Assembly (NCBI GenBank): GCA_039026375.1
Contig: JBCCML010000016.1
Span: forward strand, 1 to 64,000
Length of the DNA: 64,000 nt
Reading direction: 5' to 3'
Source: Thermohalobaculum sp039026375
Lineage (GTDB): Bacteria; Pseudomonadota; Alphaproteobacteria; Rhodobacterales; Rhodobacteraceae
The position numbers and the translations under genes were made by a program. The notes beneath the pieces are model-generated. The model did not search any database and was not told where the DNA came from. It worked only from the letters and a program-made list of their open reading frames with translations. Below are positions 42,652 to 51,405 of the stretch, piece by piece (the stretch's first letter is position 1; each line of letters begins with the position of its first letter).

Positions 42652-42668
42652 CCCTCCCCCCGGGAGGG
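42652..42668. terminator. CCCTCCC/GGGAGGG hairpin
   Basis: It is a 7-bp stem (42652-42658 and 42662-42668) with a 3-nt loop. An alternative outer stem, CGCGCCC with GGGCGCG, competes with it. It lies in the 286-bp gap between the acyl-CoA ligase stop (42795) and the CoA-transferase start (42508). No U tract follows. I found no gene in the rest of this gap. Confidence 0.5.
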
Positions 42669-42794
42669 CGCGTGGCCAAACCTGACGGTGTTCGACAGCC
42701 AAGCAGACTGTCAGCTCCGCGAGCTTCTTGACCTCATGCGTCGCCCTCCCAGGCTCGGGCGCGCAGCCGCCTACCAAACAGGAGACAATGCCGC

Positions 42795-44393
42795 TCACAC
42801 GTATTCCTCGCGCAACTGGGTCTTGATGATCTTGCCGTTGGCGTTCCGGGGCAGGGGGCTGTCGCGGAAGTGGATCACCTCGGGCACCTTGTAATCGCTG
42901 AGGCGTGCCTTGGCGAAGGTGCGGATGTCTTCACCCAAACCGTCCCCCCCGGGCGCTCCTTTGGGCACCACCACCGCGTGCACCCGCTCGCCCAGCACAG
43001 GACAGGGGCAGCCGATGATCGCGCTTTCCAGCACGGTGGGGTGGAAGGACAGCTGGCTTTCGACCTCGATCGAATAGATCTTGAAGCCGCCGCGGTTCAA
43101 CATGTCCTTGATGCGGTCGTGGACGCGGACGAAGCCATCCTCGGTCATCGAGCCGACATCGCCCGACTTCCAGTAACTGCCCACGAAGTTGGCGGCGTTT
43201 GCCTCGGCGTTGTCCCAGTAGCCGGGGATGACGTTGGGGCCTTTCATCCAGATCTCGCCCTGCTCGCCGGGCGGTAATTCCACGCCATCCGCGCCAAAGA
43301 CGCCGACCTCGGTGCAATGCAGCGCCAGGCCCACGCAGTCGGCATGACTGGCCGCAAAGCGGACCGGGTTCATGGTGGTGGGGCTGGTCGCCTCCGTCGC
43401 GCCATAGCCATTCATCAGACCCACATGCGGGGCGCGGCGGGCCATCTCGGCGATGGTCGCCTCGGGCATCGGCGCGCCGCCATAGCCGCCGGTCTTCCAG
43501 GCGCCCAGATCGAAGCTGTCGAAGTCGGGCTCCAGCAGAAAAAGATTGTACATGGCCGGGACGATCAGGGTGTGGGTCACACGTTCGGCTTCCATCAGCT
43601 CCAGGCAGGTCCGGGCCTTGAAGGCACGCAGAAAGACGATGGCCGCCCCCCGGCAAAGCGCTGTCGTGATGTTGGCGATCAATCCCGTCACGTGGCTGGC
43701 CGGCACCGCCAGCAGCGAGCGTTCGCCCGCCTGAAGGTCCATGGTCAGCGCGAAATGCAGCGAGGAGTGGATGATCCCCAGATGGGTCAGCATCGCGCCT
43801 TTCGGCCGCCCGGTGGTGCCGGAGGTATAGAGGATCGTCGCGCAATCCTCTTCCTGGGCGTCGGCCACGGGGGGCGCAGGGGCGTCCAGCGTGTCGTAAT
43901 CGTCGGCCCCCGGTACCGGCCCGTAGGCGGCCCACAGGTGCCGCACCGTCGGGATATCGGCCGGGTCGGGGATATTGGCGGCCAGGTCTGCCTCGAAGAT
44001 GATGGCGCTGGCCCCGCACTGACCGCAGGCAAAGGCGATCTCGGGCGCCGGTTGGCGCGGGTTCATCGGCACGCAAATCGCGCCCAGCCGCTGGCAGGCA
44101 AGCCAAACCTCGACATAGGCAAAACGGTTACCCATCAGCAGCGCGACCCGGTCACCCCGGGCAATCCCGGCTGCGGCCAGGCCACCGGCAACACGACCCG
44201 CGCGCTCGGCCAGTTCGGCATAGGTGACGCGGCCATCTTCGCCAATCAGGGCCAGCGCGTCCGGTTCCCGCGCCACGGTATCGGCGAACATCTGCCAGCA
44301 CGTTGCTGGTCGCTCGGCAAAGCACCAGACCACGCGGCCGTCGAAATGCACCTCGCGGCGCAGGGGCAGGGGCTGTTCGTCCCGCCAGTGCAT
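42795..44393 (-). CDS. AMP-dependent acyl-CoA synthetase/ligase
   Basis: The 532-residue ANL-superfamily ligase shows the P-loop ILYTSGTTGRPKGAMLTH, YGATEATSPTT, the hinge YWKSGDVGSM with DRIKDMLNRGGFKIYSIEVE, and the C-terminal catalytic Lys in NGKIIK. It activates a carboxylic acid with ATP and CoA. ATG 44393 overlaps the tautomerase stop as ATGA, showing coupling. The substrate is not given by sequence; the tautomerase partner suggests an unsaturated or aromatic acid. Confidence 0.9.
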   Translation of the reverse strand: MHWRDEQPLPLRREVHFDGRVVWCFAERPATCWQMFADTVAREPDALALIGEDGRVTYAELAERAGRVAGGLAAAGIARGDRVALLMGNRFAYVEVWLACQRLGAICVPMNPRQPAPEIAFACGQCGASAIIFEADLAANIPDPADIPTVRHLWAAYGPVPGADDYDTLDAPAPPVADAQEEDCATILYTSGTTGRPKGAMLTHLGIIHSSLHFALTMDLQAGERSLLAVPASHVTGLIANITTALCRGAAIVFLRAFKARTCLELMEAERVTHTLIVPAMYNLFLLEPDFDSFDLGAWKTGGYGGAPMPEATIAEMARRAPHVGLMNGYGATEATSPTTMNPVRFAASHADCVGLALHCTEVGVFGADGVELPPGEQGEIWMKGPNVIPGYWDNAEANAANFVGSYWKSGDVGSMTEDGFVRVHDRIKDMLNRGGFKIYSIEVESQLSFHPTVLESAIIGCPCPVLGERVHAVVVPKGAPGGDGLGEDIRTFAKARLSDYKVPEVIHFRDSPLPRNANGKIIKTQLREEYV

Positions 44394-44578
44394 CACTTGT
44401 CTTTGAAGCGGACGCCGCCCACGGACCAGTTCGCCTTGGCATGTTCCTCGACGATCACATGGGTCGCTTCGGGGGGCGTGCCCAGCACCTCGGACAGCGT
44501 CTGGCACAGGCGCTCCTGCAGCTCCTGGACCTTTGCTTCGGGTCGACCTTCAAGAATGTCGACGCGGATCATCGGCAT
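44393..44578 (-). CDS. 4-oxalocrotonate tautomerase-like protein
   Basis: The 61-residue protein starts MPMIRVDILEGR; after Met removal Pro1 would be the catalytic base. Arg11 and the downstream HVIVEEHAKANWSVGG stretch match the 4-OT family. Members tautomerise 2-hydroxymuconate or dehalogenate small acids (CaaD, trans-3-chloroacrylic acid type). This is notable because a haloalkane dehalogenase gene is divergently transcribed next to it. It is first in the operon with the acyl-CoA ligase. Confidence 0.88.
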   Translation of the reverse strand: MPMIRVDILEGRPEAKVQELQERLCQTLSEVLGTPPEATHVIVEEHAKANWSVGGVRFKDK

Positions 44579-44694
44579 GGTGGCTCTCCCTTGACCAACG
44601 GGCGCTCTTGCGGCGACCCTTTGGCGCAGAGGTATCCCAAGACGCGCCGCGGGCAAACGATAGCCGCCGCCAAGGATGTGATGATGAGCACAAA

Positions 44695-45582
44695 ATGAGC
44701 ACTTGGTCCGAGCAAAAGCACCGCACGCCCGTTCTGGATCTGTCGATGACACATGTTGAGATGGGGTCTGGCGCCGGTAACGGCGCGCCGGTCGTCCTAC
44801 TGCACGGCAATCCAACGTCTAGCTTTCTGTGGCGGAATGTGATGGCCGCGATGCCGGAGGCAGGCCGTTTGCTCGCGCCCGATCTGATCGGCATGGGCGA
44901 CAGCGACAAGCTGCCCGATCCTGGCGCGGCGCGCTACACGCTGGCCGAACATGCGCGCTATCTGGATGCGTGGTTCGACGTGGTGGTGCCCGAGGGGCCA
45001 GTCACGCTGGTGCTGCACGATTGGGGTGGCCCCCTGGGGTTTCGCTGGGCGCGGCTGAACGCCGAACGTGTGCACGCGATCGCCTACATGGAAACGGTTC
45101 TGCGACCGATGGACTGGTCCGAGTGGCCCGAACCCAGCACGGCGATCTTTCAGGCGCTACGGTCCGAGGCCGGCGAGGACATGATCCTGCAGAAGAACAT
45201 CTTTGTGGAGCGCATTCTGACAGGCTCGATCCTGCGCGACCTCAGCGCCGACGAGATGGCCGAGTATCGCCGTCCGTTCGCAGCGCCCGGCGAAGACCGG
45301 CGGCCGACGCTGACCTGGCCGCGCCAGATCCCGCTGGATGGCGAGCCTGCGGAATCGCTGGCGATCATCCAGGCGAATTGGGATTGGCTCCGTACCTGGG
45401 ACGGCCCCAAGCTTTTGGTGGATGCCGATCCTGGCGCGATCATGAAAGGCACGATCCTGGACGATGCGCGTGCGCTGTCGAACCAGACGGAGGTACAGGT
45501 TCCCGGCATTCATTTTATCCAGGAAGATTCTGGCGCGCAGATCGGGGCAGCGATTGCGGATTGGTTGCGCAAGATCAGCTGA
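44695..45582 (+). CDS. Haloalkane dehalogenase
   Basis: This 295-residue alpha/beta hydrolase is close in motif order to DhaA/LinB. It has HGNPTSSFLWRN (oxyanion and halide Asn), the nucleophile in LVLHDWGGPLGF (Asp, followed by halide-binding Trp), PRQIPLDGEPAESLAIIQ in the cap region, and catalytic His in IHFIQEDSG. It hydrolyses haloalkanes to alcohols plus halide. The Shine-Dalgarno is weak. It is divergent from the tautomerase-ligase operon, 116 bp away, which suggests joint use. Confidence 0.88.
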   Translation: MSTWSEQKHRTPVLDLSMTHVEMGSGAGNGAPVVLLHGNPTSSFLWRNVMAAMPEAGRLLAPDLIGMGDSDKLPDPGAARYTLAEHARYLDAWFDVVVPEGPVTLVLHDWGGPLGFRWARLNAERVHAIAYMETVLRPMDWSEWPEPSTAIFQALRSEAGEDMILQKNIFVERILTGSILRDLSADEMAEYRRPFAAPGEDRRPTLTWPRQIPLDGEPAESLAIIQANWDWLRTWDGPKLLVDADPGAIMKGTILDDARALSNQTEVQVPGIHFIQEDSGAQIGAAIADWLRKIS

Positions 45583-45664
45583 ACGTCAAACAAGATCCAT
45601 AAGACGTTTATTCACAGTGGTTTAACGGATTTTTCTCATGCGCACATGACGGCATTTATATAAC

Positions 45665-45678
45665 ATAATATATATTAT
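45665..45678 (+). promoter_or_regulatory. 14-bp perfect AT palindrome
   Basis: ATAATATATATTAT is a perfect palindrome inside an AT-rich patch (about 45645-45690). It lies about 115 bp before the small membrane protein gene and is very unlike its GC-rich surroundings. It could be the -10 region and operator of that gene's promoter. The -35 is not clear. Confidence 0.45.
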
Positions 45679-45722
45679 ATGACTTTCTGTTATCGGCAGT
45701 GGCGCCAGCAATCTTACCACCC

Positions 45723-45736
45723 GTGACGAACGTCAC
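45723..45736 (+). promoter_or_regulatory. Short inverted repeat GTGACG/CGTCAC
   Basis: The two 6-bp arms are separated by AA. It lies 56 nt upstream of the RBS hairpin region of the small membrane protein gene. It is a possible operator or an upstream stem of the 5' UTR; its role is inference. Confidence 0.35.
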
Positions 45737-45792
45737 AGTCTGTCCAACTGCCCCACCCGCAGACTCCCCGCATCAAAGTTGGGGAGACCACC
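45737..45792 (+). promoter_or_regulatory. 5' UTR with two mutually exclusive hairpins
   Basis: Hairpin 1 pairs AGTCTG (45737-45742) with CAGACT (45760-45765). Hairpin 2 pairs CTCCCC (45764-45769) with GGGGAG (45781-45786), which is the ribosome binding site 6 nt before ATG 45793. The two share bases 45764-45765, so only one can form. Hairpin 2 hides the Shine-Dalgarno, while hairpin 1 frees it. This is the layout of a translational riboswitch or RNA thermometer. No known aptamer was recognised. Confidence 0.5.
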
Positions 45793-46101
45793 ATGGACAT
45801 TATCGATCTGTCGCATCTGGATCCTGGATTTGCGGGCTTGCCCGAGGGCACGCTGACCCAAGTCGGCTATCTCGGCGCGGGACTGTACCTGCTGGCCTAC
45901 ACCCTATTGAAAACGGGTGTGCTCAACGGCAGCAGCTATTCGTATACGTTCCTCAACCTCTTTGCGGCAGCTTTCGTGGCGATCAGCCTGATCGAAGCGT
46001 TCAATGCGGCCTCGCTGATCATCCAAGCGGCCTGGATAACTATTTCGCTGGTGGGTTTGTCCCGGCGACTGCTTTCCCGGTCACTGCGCGTGGCGGAGTG
46101 A
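45793..46101 (+). CDS. Small membrane protein (CBU_0592-like)
   Basis: The 102-residue protein has three hydrophobic segments, near residues 23-45 (VGYLGAGLYLLAYTLLKTG), 52-68 and 72-92. It resembles a small family exemplified by the Coxiella CBU_0592 protein, of unknown function. The RBS GGGGAG lies in the hairpin described at 45737-45792. It is convergent with the TauD-like gene, whose stop is 5 bp away. Confidence 0.65.
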   Translation: MDIIDLSHLDPGFAGLPEGTLTQVGYLGAGLYLLAYTLLKTGVLNGSSYSYTFLNLFAAAFVAISLIEAFNAASLIIQAAWITISLVGLSRRLLSRSLRVAE

Positions 46102-46105
46102 GCGC

Positions 46106-47143
46106 TCAGGCGTCCTCGAGCCCCTGCATCAGGTCTTGTCCGTCCGCGGGCAGCCAGCTTTTCGCCTCTCCGACGTATTCCTGACCGGAATTGCCCATGA
46201 CGGTGCAGCGCCACATCTCCCGCGCATACTGGGCTGAATCGTACCAGGTCGCCGCATGCAGCAGGCTGCGGTTGTCGGCGATGACCAGATCGCCGGGCTG
46301 CCATGCGTGGACATAGACAAAGCGCGGGTCGCTGATGTGGGTCAGCAAGTCCTTGACCAACTGGTCCCCTGCGCCGCCGGGGCCAGTCTCCATCCCCATG
46401 ATCGGGCCGTCGACATAATCCAGTTGGCGGCGCTCCGCGAGGTAGAGGGCGTGGCGACCCGTGACCGGGTGCTGGCGGACCAGCGGTTGGCGCACGGGCA
46501 TTTGATGCGGCAACAGCGGGTTGGGCGGCGTGCCCGCTGCCACGTCATCAGGCGTGCGCCCTACCCAGCCCATGGCGTGGAGCGCGTGCAACTTAGAAAG
46601 CCGATCCCTTTGAACTGACCCCAGTGCGTCATACGCCCCGCTGGCATTGGCAAACAGCGTCTGCCCCTGGTCAGCCGGCGGTGTCGTCCGCCCAAACAGC
46701 AACGTCACATCCGGCGGCGGGCGGCGATAGCTTTGATCGGTATGCCAGTTCGTCTGTGCCGGAAACTGCACATCCAGCGTTCCGTCTGGCTGCAAGGGCG
46801 GCCGTGGCGGCGGCTGGTGCCCGACCTCCGGTTTGTTCGACAGGACCATGATCTCCGCCACGTCCGGGTGAAAGAACCGCGGCGCGGTTAGGGTCTGGCG
46901 GATATCCTCGACCTCGGTCCCGAAGGCACGGGCCAACGCCACCATGTCCCCGGGGCGTCCCGCCAGAGCACTGAGCCCCCGGATCAGCAGCAGACCCGAA
47001 GCCCGGTCCATCATGGCGGGCAGGTCCTTTGCGGCTGCAAGCACCTTGTCTAGGGCGTCATCCGGGGGCGCATCAGACAGATCCAGGCAGGCGCCGAACG
47101 TATCGGCACGCAGCGGGGTAGGCTTCAGTGGATTGTCTGGCAT
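46106..47143 (-). CDS. TauD/TfdA-family dioxygenase
   Basis: This 345-residue Fe(II)/2-oxoglutarate dioxygenase has the metal triad: His and Asp in TNWHTDQSYRR and the distal His in DNRSLLHAATW. The 2-oxoglutarate-binding Arg lies in the downstream REMWRC region. Family members hydroxylate taurine, 2,4-D or other sulfonates and acids. ATG 47143 has GGAGGGCG upstream. A strong terminator at 47211-47247 separates it from the small membrane protein gene upstream. Confidence 0.85.
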   Translation of the reverse strand: MPDNPLKPTPLRADTFGACLDLSDAPPDDALDKVLAAAKDLPAMMDRASGLLLIRGLSALAGRPGDMVALARAFGTEVEDIRQTLTAPRFFHPDVAEIMVLSNKPEVGHQPPPRPPLQPDGTLDVQFPAQTNWHTDQSYRRPPPDVTLLFGRTTPPADQGQTLFANASGAYDALGSVQRDRLSKLHALHAMGWVGRTPDDVAAGTPPNPLLPHQMPVRQPLVRQHPVTGRHALYLAERRQLDYVDGPIMGMETGPGGAGDQLVKDLLTHISDPRFVYVHAWQPGDLVIADNRSLLHAATWYDSAQYAREMWRCTVMGNSGQEYVGEAKSWLPADGQDLMQGLEDA

Positions 47144-47210
47144 GGGGCGCCCTCCTGCGCGATACGCTACGCGCCCTGGCGCCCGACGCCCATACAAATC
47201 CCGCGCGCGC

Positions 47211-47247
47211 AAAAAAACGGCCGCCGGTGCAACGCACGCGACGGCCG
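47211..47247 (-). terminator. Intrinsic terminator with 7-U tract
   Basis: On the minus strand the stem CGGCCGTCG pairs with CGGCGGCCG (9 bp, one G-U), with a 12-nt loop, and is directly followed by TTTTTTT (47217-47211). This is the clearest Rho-independent terminator in the window. It probably ends the transcript that includes recG or the 42-residue protein, before the TauD-like gene. I see no gene in the remaining 160 bp up to 47409. Confidence 0.8.
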
Positions 47248-47408
47248 AGTGGCAATCCAGAGAGGGACAGGCACGCGGGGCAGGACGACCCCAAATCAGC
47301 GCGGCGAGCAGGTGCCGACGAGATGTGTGCTCACCCTGGACCGCAGGCGAACGTTGTGGGCCGCTGGGCCCCTGGGCACGTGTCAGCAGCGCACGCGCCC
47401 CATTGAAC

Positions 47409-47537
47409 TCATAGAAACGCCGGCAGCGTGAAGCCGCCGAAAATTAGGGCGACCATGGCGATGACGCCTACCGCGTCAGACAGCGCCTCGCGCGGGCAGG
47501 CAGCAATGATGCGGTGGGCTTTTTCGATCGTGCGCAT
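47409..47537 (-). CDS. 42-residue single-span membrane protein
   Basis: It starts MRTIEKAHRIIAACPREALSDA at ATG 47537, with GGGAGAG upstream, and then has one hydrophobic segment, VGVIAMVALIFGGFTLPAF, to the C-terminus. The basic N-terminus suggests an inner-membrane protein with the N-terminus inside. The gene lies 100 bp after the recG stop in the same direction and before the strong terminator. The function is unknown. Confidence 0.55.
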   Translation of the reverse strand: MRTIEKAHRIIAACPREALSDAVGVIAMVALIFGGFTLPAFL

Positions 47538-47638
47538 GGTTCTCTCTCCCGTCGATGTTCCCTGTATGTTTCTTAAAATTTGATCGACAGTCAAGATCAA
47601 AAATAGAACATTCGTGAACAAAGGGAGATTTTGGGCGG

Positions 47639-49735
47639 TCACCCTGCCCTGAGCAACCGCACCGATTCGTCGCGCGCCATCAGATAAAGCAATGCTTTCA
47701 GGGCGTTGCCGCGGTCGCTGGTCAGGTCCGGGTCTGTGCTGAGGACCATGCGGGCGTCATCGCGGGCCAAAGCCATCAGCTCGGTGTCACGGGCGATGTC
47801 GGCGATGCGGAACTTTGGCAGGCCCGATTGCTGGGTGCCCAGCACGTCGCCGGCGCCGCGTAGACGCAGATCTTCCTCGGCGATGCGGAAGCCATCTTCC
47901 GTCTCGCGCATGATCTCCAGGCGGGAGCGTGCGGCCTCACCCAACGGGGGCGCATAGAGCAGCAAGCAGTAGGAGCGCGCCCTGCCCCGGCCGACCCGCC
48001 CGCGTAACTGGTGCAGTTGGGCCAAGCCGAAACGCTCGGCCTGTTCGATGACCATGATGGTCGCCTCGGGCACGTCGACGCCGACCTCGATGACCGTGGT
48101 GGCGACCAGGACCTGGGCGCGCCCGGCCTGGAAGTCCGCCATGGCGGCATCCTTTTGATCGGGTGGCATCTGGCCGTGGACCAGGCGCACCCGCTCGGCG
48201 CCCAGGCTTTGCACCAGATCGGCATAGCGGGCTTCCGCTGCCACCATCTCGGTGGCATCCGATTCTGAGACCAGGGGACAGACCCAGTAGGCCCGCTGTC
48301 CCTCGGCCAAGACCGCCCGCAACCGCGCGACGACATCGCCCGTGCGGGCCATCGAGACCAGCGCGGTTTCCACCGGCTGCCGCCCCGGCGGCTTTTCGTC
48401 CAGGACCGAGATGTCCAGATCGCCAAACCCTGCCAGGGCCAGCGTGCGGGGGATCGGTGTCGCGGTCATGACCAGCACGTCTGCCCCTGCCGGCGCCTTC
48501 GCGGCCAGCTCCATGCGTTGGCGCACGCCGAACCTGTGCTGCTCGTCGACGATGATCAGGCGCAGATCCTGGAATTCGACGCCCTTTTGGAACAGCGCGT
48601 GGGTGCCGATGATCAGTTGCGCGCGGCCCTGCGCCATCGCCTCCAGCTTTTCGCGGCGTTGGGCGCCCGTGTCCCGGCCGGTCAGCAGTGTCAGATGCAC
48701 GCCAGCGGCCTGGGCCAGATCGGCCAAACCCGCCGCGTGCTGGCGGGCCAGGATCTCGGTCGGCGCCATCATCGCGGCTTGGCCGCCAGCTTCCACCGCC
48801 TGCAGCATGGCCGACAGCGCGACCAAGGTCTTGCCGGCGCCCACATCGCCCTGAAGCAGGCGCATCATCCGGGTCTCGGCACTCATGTCACCGGAGATTT
48901 CAGCCATTGCCCGGGTCTGCGCCCCGGTCGGTGGGTGACCGAAAGCGGCCATCGCCTTGTCGCGCAGGTGGCCGTCGCCCGCGTTGACCTGGCCCTTGCC
49001 GCGGCGCATCCGCGCCCGCACCAATTGCAGCGCGAGTTGATGCGAAAGGAGTTCGTCATAGGCCAGCCTCGCACGCGCCGGCGCACCGGGTGCCAGAGCG
49101 TCGAGGCCTTGGGGCGCGTGGGCTTCGCGAACCGCGGCTGCCCATCCGGGCCAGTTGCGGTCGCCAGTGGCGGCATTCGCCTGCCATTCTGGCAAATCCG
49201 GCAACTCTGCCAGCAGGCCCTGGACGGCACGGGCATAGACGCGCTGGCTGAGGCCTTGGGTCAGGGGGTAGACCGGCTCCCACGGCGGTAATGTATCAGC
49301 CTGTTCCTCGGTCAGAACATGGTCAGGGTGCGGCATCTGCAGGCGCCCCTCCCAGGTTTCAATCCGTCCGCTGATCACGCGGCGAGCACCCGGCGGCAGC
49401 GATTGTTCAAGCCAGTCGCGCTTTGCCCGGAAGTAGATCAGCTCGAACGTCGTGCCCGCACCGACGACCTGGATTCGGTAGGGCTGGCTGGATGTACGCC
49501 CGGGGACATGGCGGCCAATCTCGCCCAGAACGGTGACCATCTCGCCCGAGACGACGCCGTCCAGGCTGTCGCGCAGGCGCCGATCCTCGACGTTGACCGG
49601 TAAGGTCAGCGCCAGATGGGCCGGCAGGGTGATATCCAGCCGTTCGAACAGCTTCTCGATCTTCGGGCCGACGCCGGGCAGACCGGTCAGCGGCGCAAAC
49701 AGCGGGAAGAGAATCTCGGGGCGGCCCTGGGACAT
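47639..49735 (-). CDS. recG: ATP-dependent DNA helicase RecG
   Basis: The 698-residue protein has the N-terminal wedge/OB domain (residues 1-170), Walker A GDVGAGKTLVALSA (about 300), motif II IIVDEQHRFG (DEQH), motif III MTATPIPRTLAL, and helicase motifs V-VI (DVPEATIMVIEQAERFGLAQLHQLRGRVGRG). It remodels stalled forks and Holliday junctions. The length is normal. ATG 49735 is used. It belongs to the housekeeping part of the window, and the CYTH/CHAD gene follows at 49806 upstream in the same orientation. Confidence 0.96.
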   Translation of the reverse strand: MSQGRPEILFPLFAPLTGLPGVGPKIEKLFERLDITLPAHLALTLPVNVEDRRLRDSLDGVVSGEMVTVLGEIGRHVPGRTSSQPYRIQVVGAGTTFELIYFRAKRDWLEQSLPPGARRVISGRIETWEGRLQMPHPDHVLTEEQADTLPPWEPVYPLTQGLSQRVYARAVQGLLAELPDLPEWQANAATGDRNWPGWAAAVREAHAPQGLDALAPGAPARARLAYDELLSHQLALQLVRARMRRGKGQVNAGDGHLRDKAMAAFGHPPTGAQTRAMAEISGDMSAETRMMRLLQGDVGAGKTLVALSAMLQAVEAGGQAAMMAPTEILARQHAAGLADLAQAAGVHLTLLTGRDTGAQRREKLEAMAQGRAQLIIGTHALFQKGVEFQDLRLIIVDEQHRFGVRQRMELAAKAPAGADVLVMTATPIPRTLALAGFGDLDISVLDEKPPGRQPVETALVSMARTGDVVARLRAVLAEGQRAYWVCPLVSESDATEMVAAEARYADLVQSLGAERVRLVHGQMPPDQKDAAMADFQAGRAQVLVATTVIEVGVDVPEATIMVIEQAERFGLAQLHQLRGRVGRGRARSYCLLLYAPPLGEAARSRLEIMRETEDGFRIAEEDLRLRGAGDVLGTQQSGLPKFRIADIARDTELMALARDDARMVLSTDPDLTSDRGNALKALLYLMARDESVRLLRAG

Positions 49736-49805
49736 GCCCCGTTCTAGGCCGCGCGCCCTGCCCTGTCAGCCCGCCGGATCGGGGGATGGGCTGCTTGTGG
49801 TGCGA

Positions 49806-51341
49806 TCACCGCCAGTACTTCTTCAGGGCTGATAGGCGGGCCCAGCCACTGGCCGCCTGGGGCCAGAGGGCGTCTGCCCCGGCCTCCAACCGGCCCAGCA
49901 CGCGGCCCGCTGCCATCGCAGCCCCCGCGTTCCGCTGCCAGGGGGCGTCTGCTGCGGTCAACACCGCCTCGGCCATGGCAGCATCGTTGAGCGCACCGAA
50001 GGCCTCCTGCAGATCCTTGATCTGGCGCAGATACGCCTTGACCGTGTTGGGGTCATAGAGCGTCCGGAACGCTTCAACCATGTAGCGGAACTTCTTGAGT
50101 TCCTTGCGCATTTCGTGCCGCTCGTCGATGGTCAGATCATCGATCCGCTGGCCATAGGCGGCCACTTTCTTGAAACGCTTATTGAGGACACGGGCGGCGA
50201 AGGGGCCAACCGGTTGGGCAAGGCGCACGGTCTGGGTGTGATCGTCCGCATCCAGCCAGCCGCGCCCGGCCAACCAGGCGGCCAACATGAGGCCCCATCG
50301 GGTCACCAGACCGCTGGCAAGATGGGCTCGGACGTCCGCACGCACGATCTCCTGTTGCGCGTCGAGCGCATCCAGAAGCGCCGCGGTCCCTGTGTCCCCC
50401 GTGTGTGGTGCGATCAGCTCCCCGCTGAGAACGTCCAGATCGCGGAGGGCGCCGACGCGCCCCCCCAGTTCCCGGGCGTCATCCGCCCACGGGGTAATCG
50501 CGCCCTCGCCCAGGATCGGGCGGAAGGCGGACAGCGCGCTTCGCAAGCGCCGTAACGACACGCGCACCTGATGGGGACCGTCGGGTCCGTCGTTCTCCAG
50601 CAGCAGCGCGACGTTCGGTAGATAGTGGGCGAGCGCTTCCGACAGAATCGCCGTTGCCGCCGCTTCTGCCGTATCGCCTGGCGAGATTTGGACGTTCCGG
50701 GCCTTACGCACGGCGCGGGGCAATGCGGCGGTGCCGTTCAACAGCGCCAGCGCCCGTTCGGATTTTGACACCTCCGAAAACCGCACCGGCCCCCGGTCGA
50801 TCAGCTCGGCGGCGAGTTCGTAAAGGCTGGCAGGACGGCCCGATTTCAGCTCCAGCTCCGCTTCGACCAGGGGGGCCACCCTGCCACCGCCGACCACTTC
50901 GCCGACGTCGATGGCCAGTTCCGCCATCCCACCGCCGGGCAGGCTCAGATCCCGTTTCGTCCTTTTGAACCGCGTCTCGACAATCGGGTTGATCCCCTGG
51001 TGGACGGCGCCCAGCACCTGCTCGCGCAGGTCATCGTCTGTGATCCGTTCGGGCCGCAGGTTGGGGCCCGGAACCGGTGCCTCGTCTTCCAGCGGTTCGG
51101 ACAGCCCGTTTTGCATGGGGCCGGCGGCCTGTTTGACCGTTTGGATCCAGCGGCGTCCGGCTTTACGCAGACGCAGCGCAATCCCCGCGGCGCGAAGGGC
51201 ATGATCGGCCGTGTCGTAGTAGACGGAGTGCAGCGTTTCGGTTCGCGCCCTGCCCTGTGAACGAGCCCGCAGCGCCGCGGAACTGCGCAGGCGCTTTTCC
51301 TGCGCGGGGTCCAGCTCCAGTTTCAGCTCGATCTCTCTCAT
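49806..51341 (-). CDS. CYTH and CHAD domain protein
   Basis: The 511-residue protein has an N-terminal CYTH domain (about residues 1-200) starting MREIELKLELDP with the ExExK motif (E-I-E-L-K), as in inorganic triphosphatases. A CHAD domain (about 220-500) is His-rich and helical, binding polyphosphate. Such fusions act on inorganic tripolyphosphate or attach to polyphosphate granules. ATG 51341 is used. It lies in the cluster recG - CYTH/CHAD - ligA, all on the minus strand. Confidence 0.9.
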   Translation of the reverse strand: MREIELKLELDPAQEKRLRSSAALRARSQGRARTETLHSVYYDTADHALRAAGIALRLRKAGRRWIQTVKQAAGPMQNGLSEPLEDEAPVPGPNLRPERITDDDLREQVLGAVHQGINPIVETRFKRTKRDLSLPGGGMAELAIDVGEVVGGGRVAPLVEAELELKSGRPASLYELAAELIDRGPVRFSEVSKSERALALLNGTAALPRAVRKARNVQISPGDTAEAAATAILSEALAHYLPNVALLLENDGPDGPHQVRVSLRRLRSALSAFRPILGEGAITPWADDARELGGRVGALRDLDVLSGELIAPHTGDTGTAALLDALDAQQEIVRADVRAHLASGLVTRWGLMLAAWLAGRGWLDADDHTQTVRLAQPVGPFAARVLNKRFKKVAAYGQRIDDLTIDERHEMRKELKKFRYMVEAFRTLYDPNTVKAYLRQIKDLQEAFGALNDAAMAEAVLTAADAPWQRNAGAAMAAGRVLGRLEAGADALWPQAASGWARLSALKKYWR

Positions 51342-51405
51342 GCGAGAGTCTTACGCTGCCGCAGCAACGCCCGGCAAGATAGGCGTCAGAAAGCTCTGAG
51401 GCGCG

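Noticed and set aside
42509..42794. Small protein in the gap between CoA-transferase and ligase genes
   Set aside because: No start with a good RBS and family-like sequence; a terminator-like hairpin explains part of the gap.
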